A stretch of DNA of 64,000 nt from an uncultured Polaribacter sp. (GCA_943788045.1 CALSOT010000006.1:372001-436000), one strand, 5' to 3'. Numbered from the stretch's first letter, positions 27,929 through 37,227 are shown. Notes: a model not told the origin generated them from the sequence alone. A program made the numbers and translations.

Positions 27929-28888
27929 ATGAGCATCATTTCTAAAGATATACAAAAAGCAATAACGCTACTAACCAATGAAAAATTGGTTGCAATACCT
28001 ACTGAAACAGTTTATGGTTTAGCTGGTAATATATTTAGCGAAAAAGCAATAAAAAGTATTTTTTCCACAAAGAAAAGACCTTTTTTCAATCCATTAATTG
28101 TACACATTTCCTCAGCTAATTCTTTAAACGATATTGTAATTCATCTTCCTGAAAAGGCAAAGTTATTAGCAGCTGCTTTTTGGCCAGGTTCTATGACGTT
28201 GGTTTTAAAAAAGAATGATAAAATTCCTGATATTATTACAGCTGGAAAAAATACAGTTGCTGTTCGTGTTCCAAATCACCCAGTAACTTTAGAGTTGTTA
28301 AAACAACTACCTTTTCCTCTGGCAGCTCCAAGTGCAAATCCATTTGGAAGCATCAGCCCAACAAAACCAGAACACGTAGAACGTTATTTTAAAGATGATA
28401 TTGAACAAGTTTTAGATGGTGGCTCTTGTACAAACGGAATTGAATCTACCATTATTGGTTTTGAAAATGATGAACCGATAATTTATAGATTAGGAGCTTT
28501 GGCTTTAGAAGATATTGAAGCTGTTGTTGGTAAAATTAACATCAAAAACAAGGAAGAAATAAGTCCTGATGCTCCTGGCATGTTAGCAAGACATTATGCA
28601 CCTGCTACTCGTACTTTTTTGGTTGATAATGTAGCTAATGAAGTTAAAAAACATTCAGGTAAAAAAATTGGAATTCTTGTTTTTAAAGATTCATTAAACG
28701 CCCCTTTTTTAACCGAGATTATTCTATCAAAAAAAGGATCTATGCAAGAATCAGCATCAAAGCTTTATGACTCTTTGCACGAATTAGATCATCAAAACTT
28801 AGATGTAATAATTACTGAAAAATTTCCAAACCATGGATTAGGTAAATCTATTAATGACAGATTGCAACGCGCAACTTTTAGTCTTTAA
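27929..28888 (+). CDS. L-threonylcarbamoyladenylate synthase (Sua5/TsaC family)
   Basis: This enzyme makes threonylcarbamoyl-AMP from threonine, bicarbonate and ATP for the t6A37 modification of ANN-decoding tRNAs. The 319 residues comprise a YrdC domain (LVAIPTETVYGLAGN, KKRPFFNPLIVHI, FWPGSMTLVLKK, VAVRVPNHPVT, PLAAPSANPFGSISPT) and a C-terminal Sua5-specific domain after a linker (PGMLARHYAPATRTFLVDN in shortened form). The length and the second domain mark the Sua5 rather than the short TsaC form. Confidence 0.95.
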   Translation: MSIISKDIQKAITLLTNEKLVAIPTETVYGLAGNIFSEKAIKSIFSTKKRPFFNPLIVHISSANSLNDIVIHLPEKAKLLAAAFWPGSMTLVLKKNDKIPDIITAGKNTVAVRVPNHPVTLELLKQLPFPLAAPSANPFGSISPTKPEHVERYFKDDIEQVLDGGSCTNGIESTIIGFENDEPIIYRLGALALEDIEAVVGKINIKNKEEISPDAPGMLARHYAPATRTFLVDNVANEVKKHSGKKIGILVFKDSLNAPFLTEIILSKKGSMQESASKLYDSLHELDHQNLDVIITEKFPNHGLGKSINDRLQRATFSL

Positions 28889-28905
28889 CTTCATAATTTT
28901 AACTA

Positions 28906-30575
28906 TTGAATTATTTTCAAAAATTTAAAGCGCCTATTTCTGAAATTAAACTTCCAGAAAAATTTACATTTCCGTTTTACTACAAACCTCATCCTTTGGC
29001 TAAAATTGCAACAAAAGAGGTACAAGAGTACCTAGAAAACCAAACGGATTTTAAACATAACTTTGGACTATCTGAAGACAACACAACATTACCAATTGGC
29101 AAGATGTTTGGTGTTTTGGTTGTAAAAAATAGTAAAAATGAAATTGGATATTTAACTGCATTTTCAGGGAAATTAGCTGATAAAAGTTTGCCTGATAAAT
29201 TTGTTCCGCCCGTTTTTAACATGCGCAGTTATGGCAGTTTTTACCTAAAAGGTGAAGAAGAAATAACAGAAATGAATCACCGATTATCATTTTTAGAACA
29301 AAATGAAAATTACATTCATTTAAAAAATTCGCTCCAAAATATAACCAAAAGTATTAATGACGATCTAGAAAAAGAGAAAGAAAAGCTAAAAAGGTACAAA
29401 AAAGAAAGAAAAGCTAGAAAAAAAACTGGAAAGTCAACTTTGAATAAATCTGACTTTAAGCTTCTTGAGAAAAAGTTAATTCAAGAAAGTTTTAATAATC
29501 AATTCTATTACAAAGAGCTAGAAGAATATTACAAAAATAAAGTTGCTAAAAAAGAAAAGAATTGGCTGCTTTTGATGACGAAATAGCAAGTATAAAAAAA
29601 GAAAGAAAAGAAAAATCTAATTACTTACAGCAAACACTTTTTAGTAAATATGCTTTCTTAAACCACAAAAAAGAATCAAGAAGTTTATTAGATATTTTTA
29701 ATAACCCAGCAATTAAACCGCCTGCAGGATCTGGGGATTGTTCTGCTCCAAAACTTTTACAACATGCTTTTTTAAATGATTTAACACCTATTTGTATGGC
29801 AGAGTTTTGGTGGGGAATTTCGCCAAACTCAGCAATCAGAAAACATAAAAATTTTTATCCTGCTTGCCAAGGCAGATGTAAACCTATTTTAACTCATATG
29901 CTTGGTGGTATAGAAATGGATGAAAATTTATTATTAGAGAATTTAGCAGAAAACCAAGAGTTAGAAATTGTTTATGAAGACAATGTTTTATTGATTGTTA
30001 ACAAACCTTCTGAATTTTTATCTGTTCCTGGAAAAAACATTTCAGATTCTGTTTACACTCGTATAAAAGAGAAATATCCAAAAGCTACAGGTCCATTAAT
30101 TGTTCATAGAATAGACATGTCTACATCTGGTATTTTATTACTTACAAAAACCAAAGAAGCACATAAAGTTTTACAGAGTCAATTTATAAAAAGAACTATT
30201 AAAAAACGTTACGTTGCTTTATTAGATGGAGATTTAACTGAAAATAGCGGGACGATAAAACTTCCTTTACGTGTAGATTTAGATGACAGACCAAGACAAT
30301 TAGTAGATTTTGAATATGGTAAAAATGCGGAAACAAATTGGCAAATCATTAAAAAAGAAAATGGAAAAACCAAAGTTTATTTTTACCCAATTACAGGTAG
30401 AACCCATCAATTAAGAGTTCATGCCGCTCACAAAGACGGTTTAAACACCCCTATTGTTGGTGATGATTTGTATGGAAAAAAAGAAAATAGATTGCATTTA
30501 CATGCTGAATTTATTGAATTTTCACATCCAGAAACAAATAAAATAATGAGTTTTACGATTGCTGCTGACTTTTAG
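28906..30575 (+). pseudogene. RluA-family pseudouridine synthase with N-terminal extension, -1 frameshift
   Basis: The first frame (TTG 28906 to 29586) encodes an N-terminal extension ending in a long charged coiled coil. The second frame continues from about 29560 to 30575. Adding one A near 29560 (AAGAATTGG to AAGAAATTGG) joins them at KKEKKLAAFDDEIA into about 556 residues. The C-terminal 215 residues are an RluA catalytic domain: VNKPSEFLSVPG, then HRIDMSTSGILL with the catalytic Asp, and ITGRTHQLRVHA. Between them is a cysteine-containing block (GDCSAPKLL, PICMAEFWWG, FYPACQGRCKPIL). Long RluA proteins with this extension are familiar in Bacteroidota. It should modify a uridine in rRNA or tRNA; the site is unknown. 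The lesion may be a consensus error. Confidence 0.85.
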
Positions 30576-31111
30576 AAAAACGAAAAACCGATTCCGAGAG
30601 AAACACTATCTAATCTATTGTTTTCAAAACCTATAATTCCTTTTCTATGGAAATCTAATCGAAGAATTGTATTCCATCTTTTTTCACCTGCAACTTGCAA
30701 TCCTACCCCTAATCCATAATAATTACCATCAGGGTAATTAGAAGAAGGTGTCCACATTTTACCATAGCGCACTTCTGTAAAAAAAGCATTATCATCTCTT
30801 TCTTTAATATTATATTTTAAACTCCCATAAGTGGGAAAAGCACTTACTGCATAATTCCAATGGTAATCAAAACCTGTATTAAACGCAATTGCAACTCTTC
30901 GCTTAAACTCATATCCAAAACCAACTCTAAAAAATAATGCTGATGGAACAAGAAAGGTCTCATTATCATCATCATTAAAAATGGTGTAATTTTCATTTAC
31001 ACCTAAAGTAAAATTTACATCTCCTGTAAAAAAAGGTCTTCCTGTTTTCTGCTGTGAAAATAAAGTTGATGTTAAACAAAAAAAGAAAATTAAGAGTAGT
31101 ATTTTTTTCAT
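30572..31111 (-). CDS. Outer-membrane beta-barrel-like protein, hypothetical
   Basis: A 179-residue protein with a signal peptide (ending TLFSQQ) and alternating aromatic strands such as FRVGFGYEFKRRVAIAF, YYGLGVGLQVAG and a terminal SLGIGFSFF with the C-terminal Phe typical of barrel proteins. It converges on the RluA gene, overlapping its stop by four bases. Its function is unknown; a small integral outer-membrane protein is the best description. Confidence 0.8.
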   Translation of the reverse strand: MKKILLLIFFFCLTSTLFSQQKTGRPFFTGDVNFTLGVNENYTIFNDDDNETFLVPSALFFRVGFGYEFKRRVAIAFNTGFDYHWNYAVSAFPTYGSLKYNIKERDDNAFFTEVRYGKMWTPSSNYPDGNYYGLGVGLQVAGEKRWNTILRLDFHRKGIIGFENNRLDSVSLGIGFSFF

Positions 31112-31176
31112 GTTATCGTTTTGACTCTTATAATTGAGGCAAAAACTATTCCATTTCTTACAATTATCTTAAGAAA

Positions 31177-31803
31177 CTATGCTTTCAAAATATTTAAAAA
31201 AGTATTCCTATCCACTTCTTTAGCTCCTAAACTTTCTAAATGTTCATTATAAATTTGGCAGTCTATTAAAGTATAATTTTTATTTCTTGCTAAATGGATA
31301 AATGCTAATTTAGAAGCATTAGAAACTTTACTAAACATACTTTCTCCACAGAAAATAGTATTTATCTCTAAACCATACAAACCACCAACTAACTCGTCGT
31401 TAAGCCATATTTCTATAGATTTTGCAATACCTTTTTGATGTAAATTGATATAAGCTTTCTCCATATCACCAGTAATCCAAGTTCCTAAACCATCACTTCT
31501 CGTAATATTCTTACAATTATAAATTACCTCCTTGAATGCCTTATTTTCAGTTATTTTAAATTCATTCTTCTTAATGACTTTTCGCATAGATTTTGATACC
31601 TTTAGTTGATCAGGAAACAACACCATTCTTTCATGAGGACAATACCAAACAATAGGATCTCCTTCAGAAAACCAAGGAAAAATCCCATTGTTGTAAGCAT
31701 AAATTAATCGTTCTTCAGATAAATCTCCACCTAAAGCAATAATACCATCATCAGTAGTTAAATTATAAGGTGGGAATTCAATTTCATCTTTACGTAAAAT
31801 CAT
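31177..31803 (-). CDS. aat: Leucyl/phenylalanyl-tRNA--protein transferase
   Basis: Aat attaches Leu or Phe to N-terminal Arg/Lys of proteins for degradation by the N-end rule via ClpS/ClpAP. The 208 residues include the signatures AYNNGIFPWFSEGDPIVWYCP, LKVSKSMRK, DGLGTWIT, GLYGLEINTIFCGESMFS and IDCQIYNEHLESLGA (blocks partly shortened). A TATTTTTA box on the minus strand (31808-31815) lies only four bases before the ATG, so the message may be leaderless. Confidence 0.95.
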   Translation of the reverse strand: MILRKDEIEFPPYNLTTDDGIIALGGDLSEERLIYAYNNGIFPWFSEGDPIVWYCPHERMVLFPDQLKVSKSMRKVIKKNEFKITENKAFKEVIYNCKNITRSDGLGTWITGDMEKAYINLHQKGIAKSIEIWLNDELVGGLYGLEINTIFCGESMFSKVSNASKLAFIHLARNKNYTLIDCQIYNEHLESLGAKEVDRNTFLNILKA

Positions 31804-31993
31804 TTTGTAAAAATAGGTAACAAAATAGCCTCATCAAAAATTGATAAGACTTTTTCTTAAAAATAATATGATAAACAAATACATAGCTCCTTAGCTATTT
31901 TTTTAATGCGTTTTATGAAAATAATTTTAATTATAAGCTTCTTAAAATTATCTTAATATGCATTAATTTTAGCTATTATATGCTAGAAGTCAC

Positions 31994-32001
31994 TATTTTT
32001 G
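31994..32001 (+). promoter_or_regulatory. -7 promoter box TATTTTTG
   Basis: A perfect box for the membrane-protein gene at 32034; transcription would begin near 32007. Confidence 0.55.
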
Positions 32002-32033
32002 CAAACTACTTTAAGAATTGTTAATTGTCTAGA

Positions 32034-32657
32034 ATGACCAAGAGAAAAAAAATAAAGACTAAAAAAGAGAGGGCTAAATTAATGCATAGCTATTACTCTA
32101 GAACTGGCTTTTATATGTTTATTTGGGAAAGTCTTAAAAAAGCTTTTATCCCAATAGTCTCTGTTGTAATAAGTCTTTTTTTAATAAACAGCTATGTTTA
32201 TAATATTAACGAAGGTCTAGAATCTATTACCGAGACATTTTCTAGGCTCGGTATTTTTTCTTTCTTTTTTACTTCTGAAACTCTATTAGGATTAATTCCT
32301 CCAGAAATATTTATTGCTTGGAGTAAAAAAACTTCAGAACCAATTTTAAATTTATTAATACTAGCTTTACTCTCTTATAGCGGAGGTTTACTATCATACT
32401 TTATTGGAAAAATAGCTCTGAGAATAGATTCTTTAAAAACTTATTTAGAGGTAAAAATGGCAAAACACTTAAAGAATTCAAAAAAGTGGGGAGGTTTCTT
32501 AATTTTAGTTGGTGCATTATTACCTGTACCTTTTTCAATTTCTTGCATTGCTGCTGGAATGATTAAATACCCTTTTAAAAATGTTGTTTTATTTGGATTA
32601 TTTCGTTTTGCAAGATTTGCCATTTATGCATGGGCAATTTTTCAAGTAGTAGATTAA
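32034..32657 (+). CDS. VTT/DedA-like small membrane protein
   Basis: A 207-residue protein with a strongly basic N-terminus (TKRKKIKTKKERAK) and four to five membrane segments. The block GLIPPEIFIAW, the glycine-rich GGLLSYFIGK and LVGALLPVPFSISCIAAGM followed by a helical C-terminus fit the VTT (SNARE-associated/YqaA) superfamily, whose members include lipid scramblases and flippases. ATG 32034 is preferred to TTG 32025. Function is not more precisely known. Confidence 0.75.
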   Translation: MTKRKKIKTKKERAKLMHSYYSRTGFYMFIWESLKKAFIPIVSVVISLFLINSYVYNINEGLESITETFSRLGIFSFFFTSETLLGLIPPEIFIAWSKKTSEPILNLLILALLSYSGGLLSYFIGKIALRIDSLKTYLEVKMAKHLKNSKKWGGFLILVGALLPVPFSISCIAAGMIKYPFKNVVLFGLFRFARFAIYAWAIFQVVD

Positions 32658-32681
32658 ATTAAGATTTAAAATAATTATATT

Positions 32682-32927
32682 ATGGGATTAACAAATAATG
32701 ATATTCTAAAAAAACTACGTGTAGCTCATAAATTACGCGATACAGATATTGTAGAAATTTGTGCTTTAGTAGATTTTAAAGTAACTAAAGGAGAATTAGG
32801 CGCTTTATTTAGAAATGAAGAGCACGACAAATATGTAGAATGCGGAGACCAGATTTTACGTAACTTTTTAAACGGACTCGTTGTTCATTTACGCGGACCA
32901 ATGCCAAAAAAAGGTGAGAAGAAGTAA
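32682..32927 (+). CDS. DUF1456 (YehS-like) protein, single-domain form
   Basis: The 81-residue protein matches DUF1456: NDILKKLRVAHKLRDTDIVEI, VTKGELGALFRNEEHDKY and FLNGLVVHLRG (first block shortened in comparison). E. coli YehS has two such units; here only one is present, followed by a lysine-rich tail. Function unknown. A terminator follows. Confidence 0.85.
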   Translation: MGLTNNDILKKLRVAHKLRDTDIVEICALVDFKVTKGELGALFRNEEHDKYVECGDQILRNFLNGLVVHLRGPMPKKGEKK

Positions 32928-32971
32928 TTTTAGATTTTTAGGTTGCTTAGTTTAGATAACGTAAACAAGAC

Positions 32972-33008
32972 AAAAAAAGAGTGTAAAATAAATTTACACT
33001 CTTTTTTT
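32972..33008. terminator. Bidirectional terminator between convergent genes
   Basis: AAAAAAAGAGTGTAAA (32972-32987) pairs with TTTACACTCTTTTTTT (32993-33008), giving T-runs on both strands. It serves the DUF1456 gene and the minus-strand DUF3127 gene. Confidence 0.9.
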
Positions 33009-33046
33009 ATATCTAGAAATCTAACTTTCTAGTAATATATATTTTT

Positions 33047-33418
33047 CTAGAAAGGTAAATCGTCTGGTTCTGCATCAGAAACATTTGTAGCTGGTTGAAA
33101 TTGATCTACTGGAGGTAAATTACTTCCAGATCCTGCAGTTTGGGATAAATTTTCTATTCTCCATCCTTGAATAGAGTTAAAATATTTAGCTTCTCCTTGT
33201 GGGTTAATCCACTCTCTACCCCTTAAATTAATTGCTACTTTTACATCTTGACCAACAGAGTAGTTGTTTAACAAATCACATTTATCTTGCACAAACTCAA
33301 TCATAATCATTTGAGGATATTGATCATCTGTTGTAACAACTAATTCTCTTTTTTGAAATCCGTTAGCTCCAAAAGTCTGAACATCTCCAATTAATTTTAC
33401 TTTACCAATTACTTCCAT
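33047..33418 (-). CDS. DUF3127 OB-fold protein with SSB-like acidic tail
   Basis: Beginning at ATG 33418 (MEVIGKVKLIGDVQTFG) gives 123 residues and leaves no overlap with the upstream flavin reductase gene; the longer start at 33448 would overlap it. The N-terminal 90 residues fit DUF3127, a small OB-fold family of Bacteroidota. After a flexible linker the protein ends DAEPDDLPF, which closely resembles the DDIPF tip of single-stranded DNA-binding protein that recruits repair enzymes. A single-strand DNA or SSB-partner role is therefore an inference. It is probably cotranscribed with the gene before it. Confidence 0.85.
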   Translation of the reverse strand: MEVIGKVKLIGDVQTFGANGFQKRELVVTTDDQYPQMIMIEFVQDKCDLLNNYSVGQDVKVAINLRGREWINPQGEAKYFNSIQGWRIENLSQTAGSGSNLPPVDQFQPATNVSDAEPDDLPF

Positions 33419-33423
33419 AGTTT

Positions 33424-34284
33424 CTAATTTAATAAAAGTACTTTCCAAGCACTTTGTACATCATTATTGTTTAAATACGCTTGCGCAAATGTATGTTTTT
33501 TTGTGGTTTCTAATCCAATAAATTCAGGATGTTCTTTCCTAAAGTTATCAACAGACTCTATTGTTGGCAATTGCTGTACATTACCTAACACACCTAAATT
33601 ATTTCCTGTTAATATAGCACTATTTCTAATTTCTAACGGAATCTGATCAACTCCAATACCTAAAGAAGTGATTGGTTTTTCAATTTCGAAAAAACCATCT
33701 CTTGCTCTTGTATAGTAATTCCCACCTGCTCTTGCCACCAAATCAATTTTATGTTGATCTATGCTTCCATCATCAGCTAAAACATTATTAGAAACATGAA
33801 TTTTTACTACTTCACAAATAATTAAATTGCCCGCACCTCCTTCATTTCCTGTAAAAACAACATCGTTTACCTTACACTCAAATTGAACAGGAGATTCTGC
33901 AACTCTAAAAGGCTTTATTTTATCAGAAGGCAACATGGTAAACCCTGCTTTTTTAAACTCATTTACACCCTCAGGGTACTCTGTACTACTCAAAGACATT
34001 TGTTGTACAATGTCATAATTTACAACATTTATAACAACTTCTTTGGTTGCTACAGCGTTATCTAAAGTGTGTTTTGTTGTATTGTTTTTAACTCTTCTTG
34101 CTGGAGAAAAAATTAGTAATGGGGGATTAGCACCAAACACATTAAAAAAACTAAAAGGTGATAAATTAGGGTTACCTTCCTCATCTATTGTGCTCGCAAA
34201 AGCAATTGGTCTTGGTGCAACTGCACCTAATAAATAACCATGTAATTTTTTAGTAGAAATCTCTTTTGGATCGATAGAAAGCAT
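33424..34284 (-). CDS. Flavin reductase-like FMN-binding protein
   Basis: A 286-residue flavin reductase-domain protein, longer than the classical ~170 residues because of a C-terminal extension. Landmarks are LLGAVAPRPIAFASTID, NLSPFSFFNVFGANPPLL, KNNTTKHTLDNA and ESPVQFECKV. The family binds FMN and reduces flavins or catalyses oxygenase-partner reactions; the specific substrate is not known. It precedes the DUF3127 gene with a spacing of six bases. Confidence 0.88.
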   Translation of the reverse strand: MLSIDPKEISTKKLHGYLLGAVAPRPIAFASTIDEEGNPNLSPFSFFNVFGANPPLLIFSPARRVKNNTTKHTLDNAVATKEVVINVVNYDIVQQMSLSSTEYPEGVNEFKKAGFTMLPSDKIKPFRVAESPVQFECKVNDVVFTGNEGGAGNLIICEVVKIHVSNNVLADDGSIDQHKIDLVARAGGNYYTRARDGFFEIEKPITSLGIGVDQIPLEIRNSAILTGNNLGVLGNVQQLPTIESVDNFRKEHPEFIGLETTKKHTFAQAYLNNNDVQSAWKVLLLN

Positions 34285-34349
34285 ACATAAATTTTTAGTT
34301 ACGTAAATATACTATCAAATTTTTAAAAGAGTTATATAGTGTAAATCTT

Positions 34350-34357
34350 TATATTTG
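34350..34357 (+). promoter_or_regulatory. -7 promoter box TATATTTG
   Basis: A perfect TAnnTTTG box ends five bases before ATG 34363, so the histidine kinase message is probably leaderless. Confidence 0.6.
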
Positions 34358-34362
34358 TTTTA

Positions 34363-35514
34363 ATGAAAATTTTCTCGAATACACTTTTATTTAAACGAAT
34401 TACCATTTTAGTTTCGTTTGTTATTATCTCTCTCATTTTATGGAATACGTATACTTTCTTTCAAAAGTTTAAGTATGAAGAACGCATTAAGATGGAAATT
34501 CTTGCTACTGCATTAAAAGAAATAACAGCTAATAAAGATTTAAATGCAAGTGTAAGCCTACCTCTAAAAATTATTGAAAATAATAGCAATATTCCAATGA
34601 TTTTGGTTGATGAAGAGGGAGATATTGAAAACTATCAAAATTTAGATTCTGTAAAAGCGTTATCCCCAAAATACATTGAAAACATTCTGACTAAAATGAA
34701 GTCAGAAAACGCTCCTATTGAAGTAAGTTTTTCTGGACAAAACAAACAATATATCTATTATCGTAATTCTGATTTACTAAACAAACTTACTTATTATCCA
34801 TTAGCGTTAATTTTAATTCTATTTCTATTTTTATCTTTAGTTTACATGTTTTACAACTCTAATAAAGTTGCTGAAACTAATAAACTTTGGACAGGTATGG
34901 CTAAAGAAACTGCACATCAAATTGGCACACCACTATCATCTTTATTAGGCTGGATTGCTATTTTAAAAATGGAAAAAGTAGAAGACAAATATGTCGAAGA
35001 AATAGAAAAAGACGTGAGTAGATTAAATACAATTGCAAATCGTTTTTCAAAAATTGGATCTACACCAGAGCTAAAAAAAGAAAACATTGTTGCGATCACA
35101 AAACAAGCTTTCGATTATCTAGAGTCAAGAAGTTCTAAGCAAATATCCTTTTCATTTGCCTCTGTAGACAATGAAATTTACAGCAATCTAAATACAGAGT
35201 TATTTGGTTGGGTTATAGAAAACCTCATCAAAAACTCTATCGATGCCATGTTAGGCAAAGGCGAATTAAAATTGAACATAGAAAATACTTCTAAAAAAGT
35301 AAAAATCACCATTTCAGATACCGGAAAAGGAATACCTAAAAAATTATTTAATCAAATTTTTAAACCAGGTTTCACAACCAAAAAACGTGGTTGGGGATTA
35401 GGTTTATCGCTTTCTAGACGTATCGTTTCTGATTATCATAAAGGAAAGATATGTGTACAAAAATCAGAAATAGGAAAAGGAACTACTTTTGAAATTTCGT
35501 TAGATAGAGTTTAG
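34363..35514 (+). CDS. Sensor histidine kinase
   Basis: The 383-residue protein has two membrane segments (about 10-30 and 145-165) flanking a short extracytoplasmic sensor region. The dimerisation motif is MAKETAHQIGTPLSSLLGW with the phospho-accepting His, followed by an HATPase domain: NLIKNSIDAM (N box), DTGKGIPKKLF (G1), FTTKKRGWGLGLSLSRR (F/G2). No response-regulator gene is adjacent, so its partner is elsewhere. The signal is unknown. Confidence 0.93.
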   Translation: MKIFSNTLLFKRITILVSFVIISLILWNTYTFFQKFKYEERIKMEILATALKEITANKDLNASVSLPLKIIENNSNIPMILVDEEGDIENYQNLDSVKALSPKYIENILTKMKSENAPIEVSFSGQNKQYIYYRNSDLLNKLTYYPLALILILFLFLSLVYMFYNSNKVAETNKLWTGMAKETAHQIGTPLSSLLGWIAILKMEKVEDKYVEEIEKDVSRLNTIANRFSKIGSTPELKKENIVAITKQAFDYLESRSSKQISFSFASVDNEIYSNLNTELFGWVIENLIKNSIDAMLGKGELKLNIENTSKKVKITISDTGKGIPKKLFNQIFKPGFTTKKRGWGLGLSLSRRIVSDYHKGKICVQKSEIGKGTTFEISLDRV

Positions 35515-35522
35515 ATTATTTG

Positions 35523-35607
35523 TTAGAAACTATTTCCTACTTTCACTTCTCGGTTTTTTCTTACCTAAAAAGAGCTTAGACAGATGGCTTAATCAGAGCT
35601 AAAATTG
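35523..35607 (+). repeat. Dispersed intergenic repeat, copy 1
   Basis: This segment begins TTAGAAACTATTTCCTACTT and ends AATCAGAGCTAAAATTG. It aligns over its whole ~85-90 bp with the segment at 46626-46716: the 5' block (TTAGAAxCTATTTCCTxCTTTC), CTCG, a variable hairpin region, GAGCT, and the 3' block AATCAGxGCTAAA. Both copies lie downstream of plus-strand genes in the same orientation. No protein is encoded. Confidence 0.75.
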
Positions 35608-35689
35608 TTTTTGAGCTGTTTTTTTTACAGTGACTAAGTATTTTTTGAATATAAATCAATCATAATTCTAAACGAAGTAGGAATAAATA

Positions 35690-36082
35690 TTACTCAAATT
35701 TATCAGCAATACTTTTAGCCAATTCAATAAACTCATCATTGGATAATTTTACTTTTTGATGAAATTGTATATCAGCCATTGCATTTAAAGGAATTAAATG
35801 CACATGCACATGAGGCACTTCTAGACCAATTACACTTTGTCCCACCCTGTTGCAAGGAACTGCTTTTTCTAATGCTTTTGCAACTCTATACGAAAAATCC
35901 ATCAAGCTTAAATATTCATCCTTAGTTAAATCAAATAATTTATTTACTTCTTTCTTTGGAACAACCAAAGTGTGCCCTTTTGCATTTGGATTAATATCTA
36001 AAAAAGCAATAAAATTATCATCTTCTGCCACTTTATAACAAGGAATTTCTCCGTCAATTATTTTTGTAAATATGCTCATCAA
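35690..36082 (-). CDS. HIT family nucleotide hydrolase
   Basis: A 130-residue histidine-triad protein: IFTKIIDGEIPCYKV at the N-terminus, FLDINPNAKGHTLVVPKKE, and the triad HVHVHLIPL near residue 103. The family hydrolyses nucleoside phosphoramidates or dinucleotides. The second Met (36079) may be the true start. Confidence 0.93.
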   Translation of the reverse strand: MMSIFTKIIDGEIPCYKVAEDDNFIAFLDINPNAKGHTLVVPKKEVNKLFDLTKDEYLSLMDFSYRVAKALEKAVPCNRVGQSVIGLEVPHVHVHLIPLNAMADIQFHQKVKLSNDEFIELAKSIADKFE

Positions 36083-36119
36083 ATTAATCTTTATTTGTTT
36101 GGTTTTACTTAGTAGTAAA

Positions 36120-36162
36120 TGTAAAAAAGAATTCGGGTTCTAGCAATGCTAAAACCCGAATC
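36120..36162 (-). terminator. Terminator downstream of greA
   Basis: ATTCGGGTT and AACCCGAAT form a 9-bp stem with a 13-nt loop, and on the minus strand the stem is followed by TCTTTTTT. It lies between greA and the HIT gene. Confidence 0.8.
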
Positions 36163-36198
36163 TATAAAATAGTTTCCTACATCAGCAGAAATAAAAAT

Positions 36199-36672
36199 TT
36201 ACCTCGAAATTTGTACAATTTCAAATTTCATAATTCCATTAGGAACCTTAATTTCGGCAACATCTCCAACTTTTTTTCCTAATAATCCTTTACCGATTGG
36301 AGAGTTTACTGATAATTTTCCGTTTTTAACATCTGTTTCAGAATCTGCCACCAATGTATAAGAAAACTCCATTCCGTTAGCTACATTCTTAATTTTTACA
36401 ATTGAATGAATCAATATTTTGGAAGCATCTAACTGAGATTCATCTATAATTCTTGCACTAGAAATTACATTTTTTAATTTTGCAATTTTAAATTCTAAAT
36501 GAGATTGTTCCTCTTTTGCTGCATGGTACTCTGCATTCTCACTTAAATCTCCTTTATCTCGTGCATCTGCAATTTCTGTTATTACTCTTGGACGTTCGAC
36601 CTGTTCCAGCTGTAACAGCTCTTCTTTCAAATTTCTTAAACCTTCAACTGAATAATATGATATTTCACTCAT
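36199..36672 (-). CDS. greA: Transcription elongation factor GreA
   Basis: GreA rescues backtracked RNA polymerase by stimulating transcript cleavage. The start at 36672 (MSEISYYSVEGLRNL) gives the usual 157 residues; the 36696 start adds eight atypical residues. The N-terminal coiled coil has RPRVITEIADARDKGDLSENAEYHAAKE with the acidic tip residues (D and E) that reach the polymerase active site (motif DLSENAEYHAAK), and the C-terminal FKBP-like domain ends SPIGKGLLGKKVGD...EIKVPNG. Confidence 0.97.
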   Translation of the reverse strand: MSEISYYSVEGLRNLKEELLQLEQVERPRVITEIADARDKGDLSENAEYHAAKEEQSHLEFKIAKLKNVISSARIIDESQLDASKILIHSIVKIKNVANGMEFSYTLVADSETDVKNGKLSVNSPIGKGLLGKKVGDVAEIKVPNGIMKFEIVQISR

Positions 36673-36778
36673 GATATTTAAATTTAAAAATCCCATTACC
36701 TAGACAGGAATGAGATTGTCTTACAAATGTACAAAATAATTGTAAATTGCAGACGCTATTACGATATCAAAGATAATT

Positions 36779-37204
36779 ATGATAAAAAAAACACTTATTT
36801 TCTTTTCATTTTTAATATTATTAAACTGCTCAAGTAATGACGATTTAACTAATTGCATACAATCTTTACCCCTAAATATTACTACAGATTTAAATAATCC
36901 TCAACTAATAAACGCACTGGTTCCTGGTGGTTTTGTTGAACTTACAGGAGGTTCTAAAGGAGTGCTTTTAATGAATGTAAATGGAAGCGAATTTATTGCT
37001 TACGACAAATTATGTCCTGCAGATGCCTGCAGCACTCCCATGACTTTTGATGGTAGTTTTACTCTAAAATGTAACTGTGATGGCAGTGAATATGGTGTTG
37101 GAAAAGGTATAGGTGGCGCTCCACAAACTGACGGTTTTATTTGTCCGGCAATAGAATACAGAGTTATAAAAAATGGTTCTGTACTTCGAATCACAAATTT
37201 TTAA
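36779..37204 (+). CDS. Rieske-like lipoprotein without the cluster-binding histidines
   Basis: A 141-residue lipoprotein with lipobox Cys17 (LLNCSS). The body resembles a Rieske domain: YDKLCPADACSTPM, then LKCNCDGSEYG and a closing YRVIKNGSVLRI. The canonical CxH and CxxH ligand pairs are replaced, since neither motif has a histidine and the protein appears to lack histidine at these places. An iron-sulfur cluster of Rieske type is therefore doubtful. Comparable degenerate Rieske-like lipoproteins occur in flavobacteria. Function unknown. Confidence 0.75.
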   Translation: MIKKTLIFFSFLILLNCSSNDDLTNCIQSLPLNITTDLNNPQLINALVPGGFVELTGGSKGVLLMNVNGSEFIAYDKLCPADACSTPMTFDGSFTLKCNCDGSEYGVGKGIGGAPQTDGFICPAIEYRVIKNGSVLRITNF

Positions 37205-37227
37205 TAGCATACAAAATTTAAGTTGCC

